From contig JBFGWM010000003.1 in NCBI GenBank assembly GCA_041588495.1, forward strand, positions 1 through 28,851: DNA of 28,851 bases, written 5' to 3'. Made by a program: the position numbers and the translations under genes. Source of the stretch: JBFGWM01 sp041588495 (GTDB taxonomy: Bacteria; Pseudomonadota; Gammaproteobacteria; Pseudomonadales; JBFGWM01). This document shows positions 9,209-17,370 of this stretch, one piece after another; the first letter of the stretch is position 1; every line of letters begins with the position of its first letter. The notes under the pieces were generated by a model. It saw only the letters and a list, made by a program, of their open reading frames with translations. It was not told where the DNA came from and made no database searches.

Positions 9209-9214
9209 TATAAT
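9209..9214 (+). promoter_or_regulatory. Candidate -10 element for nnr
   Basis: A perfect TATAAT occurs in the 54-base gap between the divergent queG and nnr starts, about 39 bases before the nnr ATG. No convincing -35 is seen 16-18 bases upstream, so the assignment rests on the -10 and position alone. Confidence 0.3.
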
Positions 9215-9252
9215 CCGGGTTCTTTCGCGACCCTGCGGGGGCTGCGCAAAAC

Positions 9253-10758
9253 ATGAGTGACGAAATTTTACACAATCGCCTGTATCGAGCGGAACAGGTG
9301 CGCGAACTGGACCGGGTCGCCATCGAGGAATTCGGCATTCCCGGGTTCACCCTGATGCGGCGCGCCGGCAAGGCCTGTTTCCGGATCCTGCTCCGTCACT
9401 GGCCGGACGCAAGGCGGCTGGTCGTGGTTTGCGGCAGCGGCAATAACGCCGGTGACGGGTACATTATCGCCGGGCTGGCCGCACAGCGCGGCATCGACGT
9501 GCACCTGTGCCAGGTCGGGTCTGCGAGCCGTCTGCGGGGCGATGCGCGACGGGCGCGGGAATGGGCGACCCGGCGTGGCGTGACACCACGCAAAAAATTT
9601 CCCGACGGTCCTCTCGATCCGGACCGTGACGTGATCGTTGATGCCCTGCTGGGGACCGGTTTGTCGGGGGAGGTGCGTCCCGCCCATCGCGAGATGATCG
9701 GGGCGGTGAATGCTGCCGGGGCCCCGGTTGTGGCGGTCGACATTCCCTCCGGGCTGAGTGCGGACACCGGCATGCCTCTCGGCGCGGCGGTGCATGCCGA
9801 CGTCACGGTTTCATTTATCGGCCTGAAGCAGGGCCTGTACACCGGCAGCGGTCCGGCCCATGCAGGGGTGGTCGAGTTCGAGGCCCTGAAGGTTCCGGCC
9901 GGGGTGTACGAGCGGGTGTCGCCGGAAGTCGAGCGAATCACCCCGGAGGTTTTCCTGTCCTGTCTTGCGCCGCGACCCCGTGACGCGCACAAGGGTGATT
10001 ACGGGCATGTCCTGGTGGTGGGCGGTGATCACGGCATGGCGGGTGCGGTGGCGATGGCCGGCGAGGCCGCGGCCCGCTGTGGCGCCGGGCTGGTCAGCAT
10101 CGCGACCCGCGCAGAGCACGTCGCCGCGATCCTCGCGCGGCGTCCGGAGATCATGGTGCGTGGCATTCGCTCGGCGCCCGACCTCGGGCCCATGCTGGCG
10201 CGCGCAACGGTGCTCGTGGTCGGACCCGGCCTGGGCCGTTCCGCGTGGTCGACGCAGGTGTTCCAGCAGGCGGTCGAGGCCGGGCTGCCGATGGTCCTGG
10301 ATGCGGATGCGCTCAATTTCATCGCGCGTGGCGAGGTGGTGCAGGACTGGCGCGGGCCCGACTGTATCCTCACCCCCCACCCCGGAGAGGCGGCGCGCCT
10401 GCTCGGGTGCGATACCGTGGAAATCCAGTCCGATCGGTTTTCCGCGGTACGCCGCTTGCAGGCACGTTATGCTGCGACCGTCCTGCTGAAGGGTGCGGGA
10501 ACCCTGGTGTGTGCCGCGGACGGTCCGGTGGCGCTGTGTGATCGTGGCAACCCCGGCATGGCCGGCGGCGGCATGGGCGACGTCCTCGGCGGTATCCTGG
10601 GCGGTCTGCTTGCCCAGGGTGTCCCCGCGCCCACGGCCGCGGCTGCCGGCGCCTGGCTGCACGCGACCTGCGCCGACCAGGCCGCAGCCGCCACGGGTGA
10701 ACGTGGCCTGCTGGCCACTGACCTGCTGCCCTACCTGCACCGCCTGGTGAATCCCTGA
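9253..10758 (+). CDS. nnr: Bifunctional NAD(P)H-hydrate epimerase / ADP-dependent NAD(P)H-hydrate dehydratase
   Basis: Repairs damaged NAD(P)H: the N-terminal YjeF_N domain (about 1-215) epimerises the S and R hydrates, and the C-terminal ribokinase-like domain (about 225-500) dehydrates the S form using ADP. Visible motifs are the Rossmann-like GSGNNAGDGY (61-70) in the first domain, and in the second TPHPGEAARLLG and the nucleotide-binding NPGMAGGGMGDVLGG beginning at N433. The length of 501 residues fits the fused bacterial form. The start is ATG 9253. tsaE begins 3 bases after the stop, so nnr is the first gene of the nnr-tsaE-amiB-mutL-miaA-hfq-hflX run, as in E. coli and Pseudomonas. 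Confidence 0.96.
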   Translation: MSDEILHNRLYRAEQVRELDRVAIEEFGIPGFTLMRRAGKACFRILLRHWPDARRLVVVCGSGNNAGDGYIIAGLAAQRGIDVHLCQVGSASRLRGDARRAREWATRRGVTPRKKFPDGPLDPDRDVIVDALLGTGLSGEVRPAHREMIGAVNAAGAPVVAVDIPSGLSADTGMPLGAAVHADVTVSFIGLKQGLYTGSGPAHAGVVEFEALKVPAGVYERVSPEVERITPEVFLSCLAPRPRDAHKGDYGHVLVVGGDHGMAGAVAMAGEAAARCGAGLVSIATRAEHVAAILARRPEIMVRGIRSAPDLGPMLARATVLVVGPGLGRSAWSTQVFQQAVEAGLPMVLDADALNFIARGEVVQDWRGPDCILTPHPGEAARLLGCDTVEIQSDRFSAVRRLQARYAATVLLKGAGTLVCAADGPVALCDRGNPGMAGGGMGDVLGGILGGLLAQGVPAPTAAAAGAWLHATCADQAAAATGERGLLATDLLPYLHRLVNP

Positions 10759-10761
10759 TCC

Positions 10762-11223
10762 ATGAAATCTTTCCTGGCCTCAGCGGAGGCGACCGAGGCA
10801 CTGGGCGCACGTCTTGCGGCCTGCCTGGAGCAACCCATGGTGATCTGGCTCAGCGGCACCCTCGGTGCCGGCAAGACGACCCTGGTGCGTGGCCTGCTGC
10901 GGGGCATGGGGCATACGGGCCCGTGCCGGAGCCCGACCTACACCATCGTCGAGCCCTACGAGTTCGATCTGTTACCGGTGTATCACTTTGACCTGTACCG
11001 TCTCGGAGACCCGGCGGAGCTGGAATTCATCGGCATACGCGATTACCTCGCCGGGGGCGGAGTGAGCATCTTGGAATGGCCGGAACGCGGCGCCGGGCAC
11101 CTGCCGGAACCGGACCTCGAAATCCGGATCGAGCCCTGTCCGGGCGGTCGGGAAATCTGCATGCAGGGGCGAAGCGAGAGCGGCGCACGCCTGTGTGCCT
11201 GTGTCGGCGCACTTGAGAAATGA
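10762..11223 (+). CDS. tsaE: tRNA threonylcarbamoyladenosine biosynthesis ATPase TsaE
   Basis: ATPase of the TsaBDE complex that makes t6A at position 37 of ANN-decoding tRNAs. The 153-residue protein has a Walker A motif GTLGAGKT (32-39), the family signature SPTYTIVEPY and the segment YHFDLYRL followed by LEWPERG (Walker B-type region). It begins three bases after the nnr stop, indicating translational coupling. The C-terminal tail (CMQGRSESGARLCACVGAL) is cysteine-containing and not part of the conserved core. Confidence 0.95.
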   Translation: MKSFLASAEATEALGARLAACLEQPMVIWLSGTLGAGKTTLVRGLLRGMGHTGPCRSPTYTIVEPYEFDLLPVYHFDLYRLGDPAELEFIGIRDYLAGGGVSILEWPERGAGHLPEPDLEIRIEPCPGGREICMQGRSESGARLCACVGALEK

Positions 11224-11293
11224 TCGGTTTGCGTTCAAATTGTATTAAAAATGGGCCGGAGTGCCCGTTGCGCAAGGTTTGCCAAGGATAAGG

Positions 11294-12613
11294 ATGTTGA
11301 AGGGATTTCTCGCCGCCCCCCTCATGCTGCTGTTACCGGTCCTCGCCTTTGGCGCGGAGGTCGCGGGCGTGCGCGTGTGGCCGGCCCCCGATCACGTGCG
11401 GGTGGTGTTCGACCTCAGCGGTCCCGCGACACACCAGGTGTTTACCCTCGAAAACCCGCACCGGGTCGTGGTCGATATTCCGCAATCGAAGCTGGTCACG
11501 GACCTGGCGGGCCTGCGCCTCGACGGCACATCGATCCGGCGCATCCGTAGCGGCGTCCGCGACCAGACCACGCTGCGCGTGGTGCTTGACCTGCAGACTG
11601 CCAGCAAGCCGCGCAGTTTCCTGTTGCCGCCCAACCCGCCCTACGGTAACCGCCTGGTGATCGACCTCTACGGTGACGATGGCAACGCCGCTCCGAGGGT
11701 GACCCGCACCGCCGCCGACAAGGTCCGCCAGCGGCGCGATATCCTGGTGGCCATCGATGCCGGGCACGGCGGCGAGGATCCGGGCGCCCTGGGTCCGGGC
11801 GGGGTGCGCGAGAAGGACGTGGTGCTTGCGATCGCCAGGCGACTTGCCAACCGCTTGCGTGCGGAACGCGGATACCAGCCGCTGCTGGTGCGGTCCGGCG
11901 ATTATTACATCGGCCTGCGCAAGCGCACGGAACTGGCGCGGCGCAAGCAGGCTGACCTGTTCATTTCGATCCACGCCGATGCCTTCAAGAGTCCCAAGGC
12001 GCACGGGACCTCCGTCTACATCCTGTCGCCTGGCGGGGCGACGTCCGAAACCGCGAGCTGGCTGGCGGAACGGGAAAACCGCTCGGACCTGATCGGTGGG
12101 GTTGGCGGGGTGAGCCTCGGTGACAAGGACGACCTGCTCGCCGGGGTCCTCCTCGACCTGTCCATGACGGCCAGCCTCAGCGCCAGCGAGGGTGTCGGCG
12201 GCGAGGTGCTGAAATCCCTGGGTTCGGTCAACCGGCTGCACAAGCGCAGGGTGGAAAAGGCCGGCTTCGTGGTGCTCAAGTCGCCGGATGTACCTTCCAT
12301 CCTGGTCGAGACCGGGTTCATTTCCAATCCAGCCGAGGCGGCGCGCCTGCGTACCCCTGCCTACCAGGAGAAGGTCGCCGAGGCCCTGTTTACCGGGGTC
12401 AAGGCCTACTTTGAACGGGTGCCCCCCCCGGGGACCCTGGTTGCATGGCTGCGTGAACAGAAGGGCGACCGCCGCTACGTGATCGAGCGTGGCGACACCC
12501 TGTCGGAGATCGCCGCGCGTCACGGGGTGAGCGTCGCCACCCTGCGCGAGCGGAACAAGTTGAAAAACGACCGCATCCGGGTCGGCCAGGTGCTTACCAT
12601 TCCGTCTTCCTGA
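11294..12613 (+). CDS. amiB: N-acetylmuramoyl-L-alanine amidase with AMIN and LysM domains
   Basis: Periplasmic zinc amidase that cleaves peptide side chains from murein during septum splitting. The start is ATG 11294, with AAGG six bases upstream; an earlier in-frame GTG at 11261 is unlikely. The 439-residue product has a Sec signal peptide (1-20, hydrophobic run LAAPLMLLLPVLAFG), an AMIN domain (about 22-125) for septal targeting, an Amidase_3 domain (about 150-373) and a C-terminal LysM (395-438, YVIERGDTLSEIAARHG). Zinc and catalytic residues are H158 (DAGHGG), E173 (VREKDV), H227 (SIHADA) and E339 (LVETGF). The segment 268-320 corresponds to the autoinhibitory helix normally relieved by EnvC- or NlpD-type LysM/M23 activators. 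The position before mutL supports the name amiB. Confidence 0.95.
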   Translation: MLKGFLAAPLMLLLPVLAFGAEVAGVRVWPAPDHVRVVFDLSGPATHQVFTLENPHRVVVDIPQSKLVTDLAGLRLDGTSIRRIRSGVRDQTTLRVVLDLQTASKPRSFLLPPNPPYGNRLVIDLYGDDGNAAPRVTRTAADKVRQRRDILVAIDAGHGGEDPGALGPGGVREKDVVLAIARRLANRLRAERGYQPLLVRSGDYYIGLRKRTELARRKQADLFISIHADAFKSPKAHGTSVYILSPGGATSETASWLAERENRSDLIGGVGGVSLGDKDDLLAGVLLDLSMTASLSASEGVGGEVLKSLGSVNRLHKRRVEKAGFVVLKSPDVPSILVETGFISNPAEAARLRTPAYQEKVAEALFTGVKAYFERVPPPGTLVAWLREQKGDRRYVIERGDTLSEIAARHGVSVATLRERNKLKNDRIRVGQVLTIPSS

Positions 12614-12648
12614 TATGCTTGGCAGGGTCCGTCAGCCGGCCCTGCCCG

Positions 12649-14454
12649 ATGTCCCGCATCCATCTGCTCGAACCCGCCCTCGCCAACCAGATCGCCGCCG
12701 GTGAGGTGGTCGATCGTCCCGCTTCCGTGATCAAGGAACTCCTCGAGAACAGCCTGGACGCGGGTGCCCGCAATATCGAGATCGAGGTGGAGCAGGGCGG
12801 CGCGCGGCGCATCCAGGTGCGGGATGACGGCGGCGGAATCGAGCCCGCCGACATGTGCCTCGCCCTGGCCCGCCATGCGACCAGCAAGATTGCCAGCCTC
12901 GACGACCTGGAACGGGTCGCCAGCCTGGGTTTCCGCGGCGAGGCCCTCGCCAGCATCGGCTCGGTTTCACGCCTGTCCCTGGTTTCGCGCACCGCGGACA
13001 GTGACTGCGGGTATCGCCTCGAGACTTCCGGCAGCCTGGCCAGCGGGGAACCGGAACCTGCCGCTCACCCCAGGGGCACCACCCTCTGCGTGCGCGACCT
13101 GTTTTTCAACACCCCGGCGCGGCGCAAGTTCCTGCGCACCGAGCGGACCGAGTTCGGACATCTGGAGGACGTCGTCAAGCGCATCGCCCTGAGCCGGCCC
13201 GGGGTCGGATTCAGCCTGCGTCACCAGGCGCGCACCGTGTTCTCCCTGCGCCCCGCGGAGGACGAGTCGGGCCAGGACCGACGACTCGCGTCCCTGTGTG
13301 GCCCGGCGTTTGTCGACAGCGCGATTCGCGTGGATGTCGAGCGGGGCGGACTGCGCCTGCATGGGTGGCTGGCGCAGCCGACGTTTTCCCGCAGCCAGGC
13401 CGACCTGCAGTTTTTTTACGTCAACGGCCGTAGTGTTCGTGACCGCCTGGTGACCCACGCCGTGCGCGAGGCTTACCGCGACGTGCTCTACCACGGCCGT
13501 CACCCGGCCTATGTCCTGTTCCTGGAAATGGATGCCGCCCAAGTTGATGTCAATGTGCATCCGGCCAAGCACGAGGTGCGCTTCCGTGAGGGCCGGATGG
13601 TCCACGACTTCCTGTTCCGCTCCATTCACCAGGTGATCGCCGAGGTGCGTCCCGGCGACGTGCAGGTCGAACATCGCGAGCATGCCGCGCTCGGCGAATC
13701 CGGCGGTACGCCGGTTTACCAGGGCGGACTGGCCATGGCGCCGGCACCGGGTCGGGTCAGCGAGGAACTGCGTGGCGTGGCCGGCCTTTATGCCCCGCCG
13801 GCCGCGGGGCACCGCGATCCCGCTGCTGCGGCCGCCGGGAATGCGCCGGTGGCACCCGACGGCAGCGCGGTGCCACCCCTGGGCTACGCGCTCGCACAAC
13901 TGCAGGGCGTGTACATCCTTGCCGAAAATGCCGACGGACTGGTGATCGTCGACATGCACGCGGCCCATGAACGCATCACCTACGAGCGCATGAAGCAGGC
14001 TTATGACAGCGCATCCGTGGTCTCCCAGCCGATGCTGGTCCCCCTGCACATCGCGGTGAGCGAGCGCGAGGCCGACTGCGCGGAAGCCGAGGCGGCGTTC
14101 CTCGAATCTTTGGGCGTGCGCGTGGAGCGCAGCGGCCCGGAGTCCCTGACCGTGCGCGAGATTCCCTCCCTGCTGCGCGAGGCGGATGTCGAGCAGATGG
14201 TGCGCGACATGCTTGCCGACATGGTTACCCATGGCACCACCAGCCGGATCCGCGCCCACGTGGAGGACATTCTGCGCACCGTGGCCTGCCACGGCTCGGT
14301 GCGCGCCAACCGACGCCTGACAGTGCCCGAGATGAACGCCCTGTTGCGCGACATGGAAGCCACCGAGCGTAGCGGCCAGTGCAATCACGGACGGCCCACC
14401 TGGACCCGGCTCGGCATGGCGGACCTGGACGCCTTGTTCCTGCGCGGCCGCTGA
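12649..14454 (+). CDS. mutL: DNA mismatch repair protein MutL with intact endonuclease motifs
   Basis: Couples MutS mismatch recognition to strand removal. The start is ATG 12649, aligned with the family (SRIHLLEPALANQIAAGEVV); an upstream in-frame codon at 12619 adds ten non-conserved residues. The product is 601 residues. GHKL ATPase motifs occupy the N-terminus: E30 with ENSLDAGA, RDDGGGIE, HATSKI and LGFRGEALASI. A Pro/Ala-rich linker covers about 350-415. The C-terminal domain carries DMHAAHERITYE (435-446), which fits the endonuclease consensus D[QM]HA(x)2E(x)4E. ACH (546-548) and CNHGRP (578-583) supply the other metal-site motifs. This is the MutH-independent type, as in Pseudomonas, unlike E. 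coli MutL. The gene begins 35 bases after amiB and ends 19 bases before miaA. Confidence 0.96.
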   Translation: MSRIHLLEPALANQIAAGEVVDRPASVIKELLENSLDAGARNIEIEVEQGGARRIQVRDDGGGIEPADMCLALARHATSKIASLDDLERVASLGFRGEALASIGSVSRLSLVSRTADSDCGYRLETSGSLASGEPEPAAHPRGTTLCVRDLFFNTPARRKFLRTERTEFGHLEDVVKRIALSRPGVGFSLRHQARTVFSLRPAEDESGQDRRLASLCGPAFVDSAIRVDVERGGLRLHGWLAQPTFSRSQADLQFFYVNGRSVRDRLVTHAVREAYRDVLYHGRHPAYVLFLEMDAAQVDVNVHPAKHEVRFREGRMVHDFLFRSIHQVIAEVRPGDVQVEHREHAALGESGGTPVYQGGLAMAPAPGRVSEELRGVAGLYAPPAAGHRDPAAAAAGNAPVAPDGSAVPPLGYALAQLQGVYILAENADGLVIVDMHAAHERITYERMKQAYDSASVVSQPMLVPLHIAVSEREADCAEAEAAFLESLGVRVERSGPESLTVREIPSLLREADVEQMVRDMLADMVTHGTTSRIRAHVEDILRTVACHGSVRANRRLTVPEMNALLRDMEATERSGQCNHGRPTWTRLGMADLDALFLRGR

Positions 14455-14473
14455 AGGGCGCCGGAAACGCCTG

Positions 14474-15436
14474 ATGGGTGAACCCGCGAACGATGGTGGG
14501 CTGCCGGTTATCTTCCTGATGGGGCCGACGGCTTCGGGGAAGACCGAGCTGGCCGTATCCCTTGCCACCCGCCTGCCACTGGAGATCGTCAGCGTGGACT
14601 CCGCGCTGGTTTACCGGGGCATGGACATCGGCACCGCGAAGCCGGGGCCGGACGTTCTGGCCCGCGCCCCCCACCGCCTTCTGGATATTCGCGATCCGGC
14701 CGAGGCCTATTCCGTGGCTGAATTCCGCGCCGACGCACTGGCCGAGATCGCCGTCATCCACGCCGCGGGGCGCATCCCCCTGCTGGTCGGCGGCACGATG
14801 TTGTATTTCCGGGCGCTCCGCGATGGTCTGGCGGAGATGCCGGGGGCGGATCCCGCGGTACGCGCGGAAATCCTCGAACTGGCCGCGACGGAGGGCTGGC
14901 CCGCGGTGCACCGTCGCCTGCGGGAAGTGGACCCGGAGACCGCGGCGCGCCTGCGGCCGACCGATTCCCAGCGCCTGCAGCGGGCACTGGAAGTGTTCGA
15001 ACTCTCCGGCCGGGGGCTGAGCGACTGGTGGCGGGATCAGCATGATGCGGGGCCCCTGCCGTATCCCCTGCTCCAGGTTGGCCTGGTTCCGGGCGACCGC
15101 GCCATGCTTCACGCGCGCATCGCGCGGCGCTTCGAAGCGATGCTCGATTGCGGGTTCGAGGCCGAGGTCCGCCTGCTGCACGGGCGCGCGGACCTGCATC
15201 CCGGCCTGCCGTCGGTGCGTGCGGTCGGCTACCGGCAGATGTGGGCCTACCTGGATGGCGAGACCGGGTTTGACGAGATGCGGCAGCGTGCCCTGGCCGC
15301 CACGCGGCAACTGGCCAAGCGCCAGCTGACCTGGCTTCGCGGGTGGCCGGGATTGCTGGAACTGGACCCGGAGGGCGCTGATCTGCATGACCGAGCGTTC
15401 AAAATAATCTCCGATTTTATTGAACCAAGGCCGTAG
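14474..15436 (+). CDS. miaA: tRNA dimethylallyltransferase MiaA
   Basis: Transfers a dimethylallyl group to N6 of A37 in tRNAs reading UNN codons. The 320-residue protein has the P-loop GPTASGKT (17-24), the DSALVYRGMDIGTAKP segment, and GGTMLYFRAL and RPTDSQRLQRALEV for substrate and tRNA contacts. The late segment SVRAVGYRQMW and QLAKRQLTWLR completes the family pattern. The start is ATG 14474, 19 bases after mutL. hfq follows after 202 bases, the largest gap in this plus-strand run. Confidence 0.97.
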   Translation: MGEPANDGGLPVIFLMGPTASGKTELAVSLATRLPLEIVSVDSALVYRGMDIGTAKPGPDVLARAPHRLLDIRDPAEAYSVAEFRADALAEIAVIHAAGRIPLLVGGTMLYFRALRDGLAEMPGADPAVRAEILELAATEGWPAVHRRLREVDPETAARLRPTDSQRLQRALEVFELSGRGLSDWWRDQHDAGPLPYPLLQVGLVPGDRAMLHARIARRFEAMLDCGFEAEVRLLHGRADLHPGLPSVRAVGYRQMWAYLDGETGFDEMRQRALAATRQLAKRQLTWLRGWPGLLELDPEGADLHDRAFKIISDFIEPRP

Positions 15437-15473
15437 TTAGTGTTTACTAGCGTCCCGCGCCAGCGATGGCTCC

Positions 15474-15552
15474 ACGGGGTGCGCCCCGTATGGATTCATA
15501 CGCATGGCCCGTGTGGCGAACTGGCCTGATCCCGGCTACTGTTACGGGTAAC
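15474..15552. repeat. Three short dyads in the miaA-hfq intergenic region
   Basis: Three perfect short inverted repeats lie in the 202-base leader of hfq. They are ACGGGG/CCCCGT with loop TGCG (15474-15489), GTATG/CATAC with loop GATT (15488-15501, overlapping the first) and GTTAC/GTAAC with two central bases (15541-15552). None is followed by a T-tract, so they do not look like an intrinsic terminator. They could be operator sites or RNA hairpins controlling hfq; that is inference. Confidence 0.45.
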
Positions 15553-15638
15553 TCAGAACCAGAAGCGATCCGCGCCGTCACAGCTTTCGAGCGAGCCCGT
15601 TTGGCACGCCGCCTCTTATTTTTCAAGGAGATTCACCC

Positions 15639-15929
15639 ATGTCCAAGGGGCATTCCTTACAAGACCCTTTCCTCAACGTGTTACGCAAGGAACGGGTCCC
15701 GGTTTCGATTTTCCTGGTCAATGGCATCAAGCTGCAGGGCCAGATCGAGTCCTTCGACCAGTTCGTGGTCCTGCTCAAGAACTCGGTAAGCCAGATGGTC
15801 TACAAGCATGCCATTTCCACGGTGGTGCCGGCGCGCAACGTGCGCCTTCCCATGCATGGCGGCGGCGGTGAACATGGTGCTCCTCCGGGCAATGGCGGTC
15901 CCGCCGGCGACAATGCCGGCAACCAGTAA
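15639..15929 (+). CDS. hfq: RNA chaperone Hfq
   Basis: Hexameric Sm-like protein that pairs small RNAs with mRNAs. The 96-residue product has the Sm1 motif (FLVNGIKLQGQIESFDQFVV, 25-44) and Sm2 with Y55, K56 and H57 (YKHAIS), the proximal-face residues for U-rich 3' ends. Q8 is conserved too. The C-terminal tail from residue 73 is short, Gly/Pro/Asn-rich and probably disordered. A strong Shine-Dalgarno AAGGAG (15625-15630) lies eight bases before the ATG, the best in the miaA-hfq-hflX section. hflX follows after 16 bases. Confidence 0.98.
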   Translation: MSKGHSLQDPFLNVLRKERVPVSIFLVNGIKLQGQIESFDQFVVLLKNSVSQMVYKHAISTVVPARNVRLPMHGGGGEHGAPPGNGGPAGDNAGNQ

Positions 15930-15945
15930 GCGACGGCGCATCTGA

Positions 15946-17253
15946 TTGCTGTTTGAGCGCCCAGGATCGGGCGAAAAAGCGGTTCTCGTACACCTCTATA
16001 CCGAGTCGGGTCAGCAACGCGAAGACCTCGCCGAGTTCGATGCGCTGGTGCGATCCGCCGGCGCGGACCCGGTCAGTGTGGTCACCGGAAACCTCGGCTC
16101 CCCCAACCCGGCAACCTTTCTCGGGCGCGGCAAGCTGGAGGAACTTGGGGCGGCGGTTCGCGCGAGCGGCGCGGCGCTGGTTCTCGTCGATCACCAGCTG
16201 TCGCCGGGACAGGAACGCAATCTCGAGCGTGAACTGCAGTGCCGGGTGGTCGATCGCACCGGCCTGATCCTCGATATTTTCGCCCAGCGGGCACGCACCC
16301 ACGAGGGCAAGCTGCAGGTGGAGCTGGCACAGCTTGCACACATGTCGACCCGCCTGGTGCGTGGCTGGACCCACCTCGAACGCCAGAAGGGTGGCATCGG
16401 CCTGCGCGGTCCGGGCGAGACCCAGCTTGAAACCGACCGCCGCCTGCTCCGGGAGCGGATGCGCAGCATTCGCGCCCGTCTCGAGAAGGTTCGCGGCCAG
16501 CGCGGACTGGCGCGGCGCGCGCGCAGCCGTGCGGGGATACCGACTCTTTCCGTGATCGGTTACACGAATGCGGGGAAGTCGACCCTGTTCAATCGTCTTA
16601 CCGATGCCGGCGTGCTGGCTGAGGACCGCCTGTTTGCCACCCTGGACCCGACCATGCGCCGGCTTCGCATCGGCGCGGCGGGCCACGCAATCCTGGTCGA
16701 CACGGTGGGCTTCATCCGCCACCTGCCACACTCCCTGGTGGAGGCGTTCCGGGCCACCCTCGAGGAAACCGTGCATGCGACCCTGCTCCTGCACGTGGTC
16801 GATGCCGCCGACGTTCATCGCGCGCGAAACATCGAGCAGGTTCGCGAAGTATTGAAGGAGATCGGCGCCGACGAGCTTCCCCAGCTGCTGGTTTACAACA
16901 AGTGTGACCTGCTGCCGCATGTCGGCCCTCACGTCGAACGCGATGCCGAGGGGCGCCCCCACGGGGTCTGGGTGTCCGCCGAATCCGGGGCGGGCCTGGA
17001 TGAACTGGTCGAGGCCATCTGCGAACGTGTTGCCGGCGTTACCGAGGTGCGCACCCTGCGCCTGCCCCCGGACAGCGGGCGCCTGCGCGCCTGGCTGCAC
17101 GAAAACGGCCGCGTCCTGGAGGAGTCCGTGGACGCGGAGGGGCGCCAGTTGGTCAAAGTCCTGCTGGCGCCCGGTAGCGGGGCGAATGTTCTCTCGGAGG
17201 TCGAGGACGTGGGTCCGCCTGTTCCGGGAACGGCGGTGTTGGACAAAAAATGA
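15946..17253 (+). CDS. hflX: Ribosome-splitting GTPase HflX
   Basis: GTPase that splits stalled or heat-damaged 70S ribosomes. The 435-residue product starts at TTG 15946; an in-frame stop directly precedes it and the family alignment begins there (LFERPGSGEKAVLVH). The N-terminal HflX domain contains DRTGLILDIFAQRARTHEGK and the linker signature GGIGLRGPGETQLETDRR. The G domain shows G1 GYTNAGKST (205-213), G3 DTVGFIRHLP and G4 NKCD (318-321). A C-terminal ferredoxin-like region follows. It lies 16 bases after hfq and is probably in the same transcript, with the rare start codon moderating translation (inference). Confidence 0.97.
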   Translation: MLFERPGSGEKAVLVHLYTESGQQREDLAEFDALVRSAGADPVSVVTGNLGSPNPATFLGRGKLEELGAAVRASGAALVLVDHQLSPGQERNLERELQCRVVDRTGLILDIFAQRARTHEGKLQVELAQLAHMSTRLVRGWTHLERQKGGIGLRGPGETQLETDRRLLRERMRSIRARLEKVRGQRGLARRARSRAGIPTLSVIGYTNAGKSTLFNRLTDAGVLAEDRLFATLDPTMRRLRIGAAGHAILVDTVGFIRHLPHSLVEAFRATLEETVHATLLLHVVDAADVHRARNIEQVREVLKEIGADELPQLLVYNKCDLLPHVGPHVERDAEGRPHGVWVSAESGAGLDELVEAICERVAGVTEVRTLRLPPDSGRLRAWLHENGRVLEESVDAEGRQLVKVLLAPGSGANVLSEVEDVGPPVPGTAVLDKK

Positions 17254-17278
17254 CCACATCTGGGGCGGGATCCGGATA

Positions 17279-17305
17279 TTACACCGTGCGCAGGCGTGCT
17301 AGATT
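17279..17305 (+). promoter_or_regulatory. Candidate extended -10 promoter before the unknown gene
   Basis: TGCTAGATT (17297-17305) is an extended -10 element, with TTACAC (17279-17284) 15 bases upstream as a poor -35. It lies in the 117-base gap after hflX, about 65 bases before the ATG at 17371, and suggests the following gene is not simply read through from hflX. Confidence 0.4.
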
Positions 17306-17370
17306 GATGAAGAGGAGCCCCCGATTGGCCCGCGAGCTGTACGCGGAAACAAGCCCTCCATGGTGACCTG

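Noticed and set aside
11213..11248. Promoter for amiB in the AT-rich patch after tsaE (TTGAGA with TATTAA)
   Set aside because: The spacing between the best hexamers is 24 bases, too long for sigma-70; no better pair was found.
12967..14568. 533-residue minus-strand ORF opposite mutL
   Set aside because: mutL has every family motif in the other strand; the antisense frame shows no domain and no start context.
15601..15616. Sigma-54 promoter starting TTGGCACG upstream of hfq
   Set aside because: The -24 part matches, but the required GC of the -12 element is missing at the right spacing.
17215..17236. Hairpin CCGCC-T-GTTC / GAAC-GGCGG at the 3' end of hflX
   Set aside because: It lies in coding sequence and is followed by an A-run, not a T-run, so it does not fit a terminator for hflX on the plus strand.
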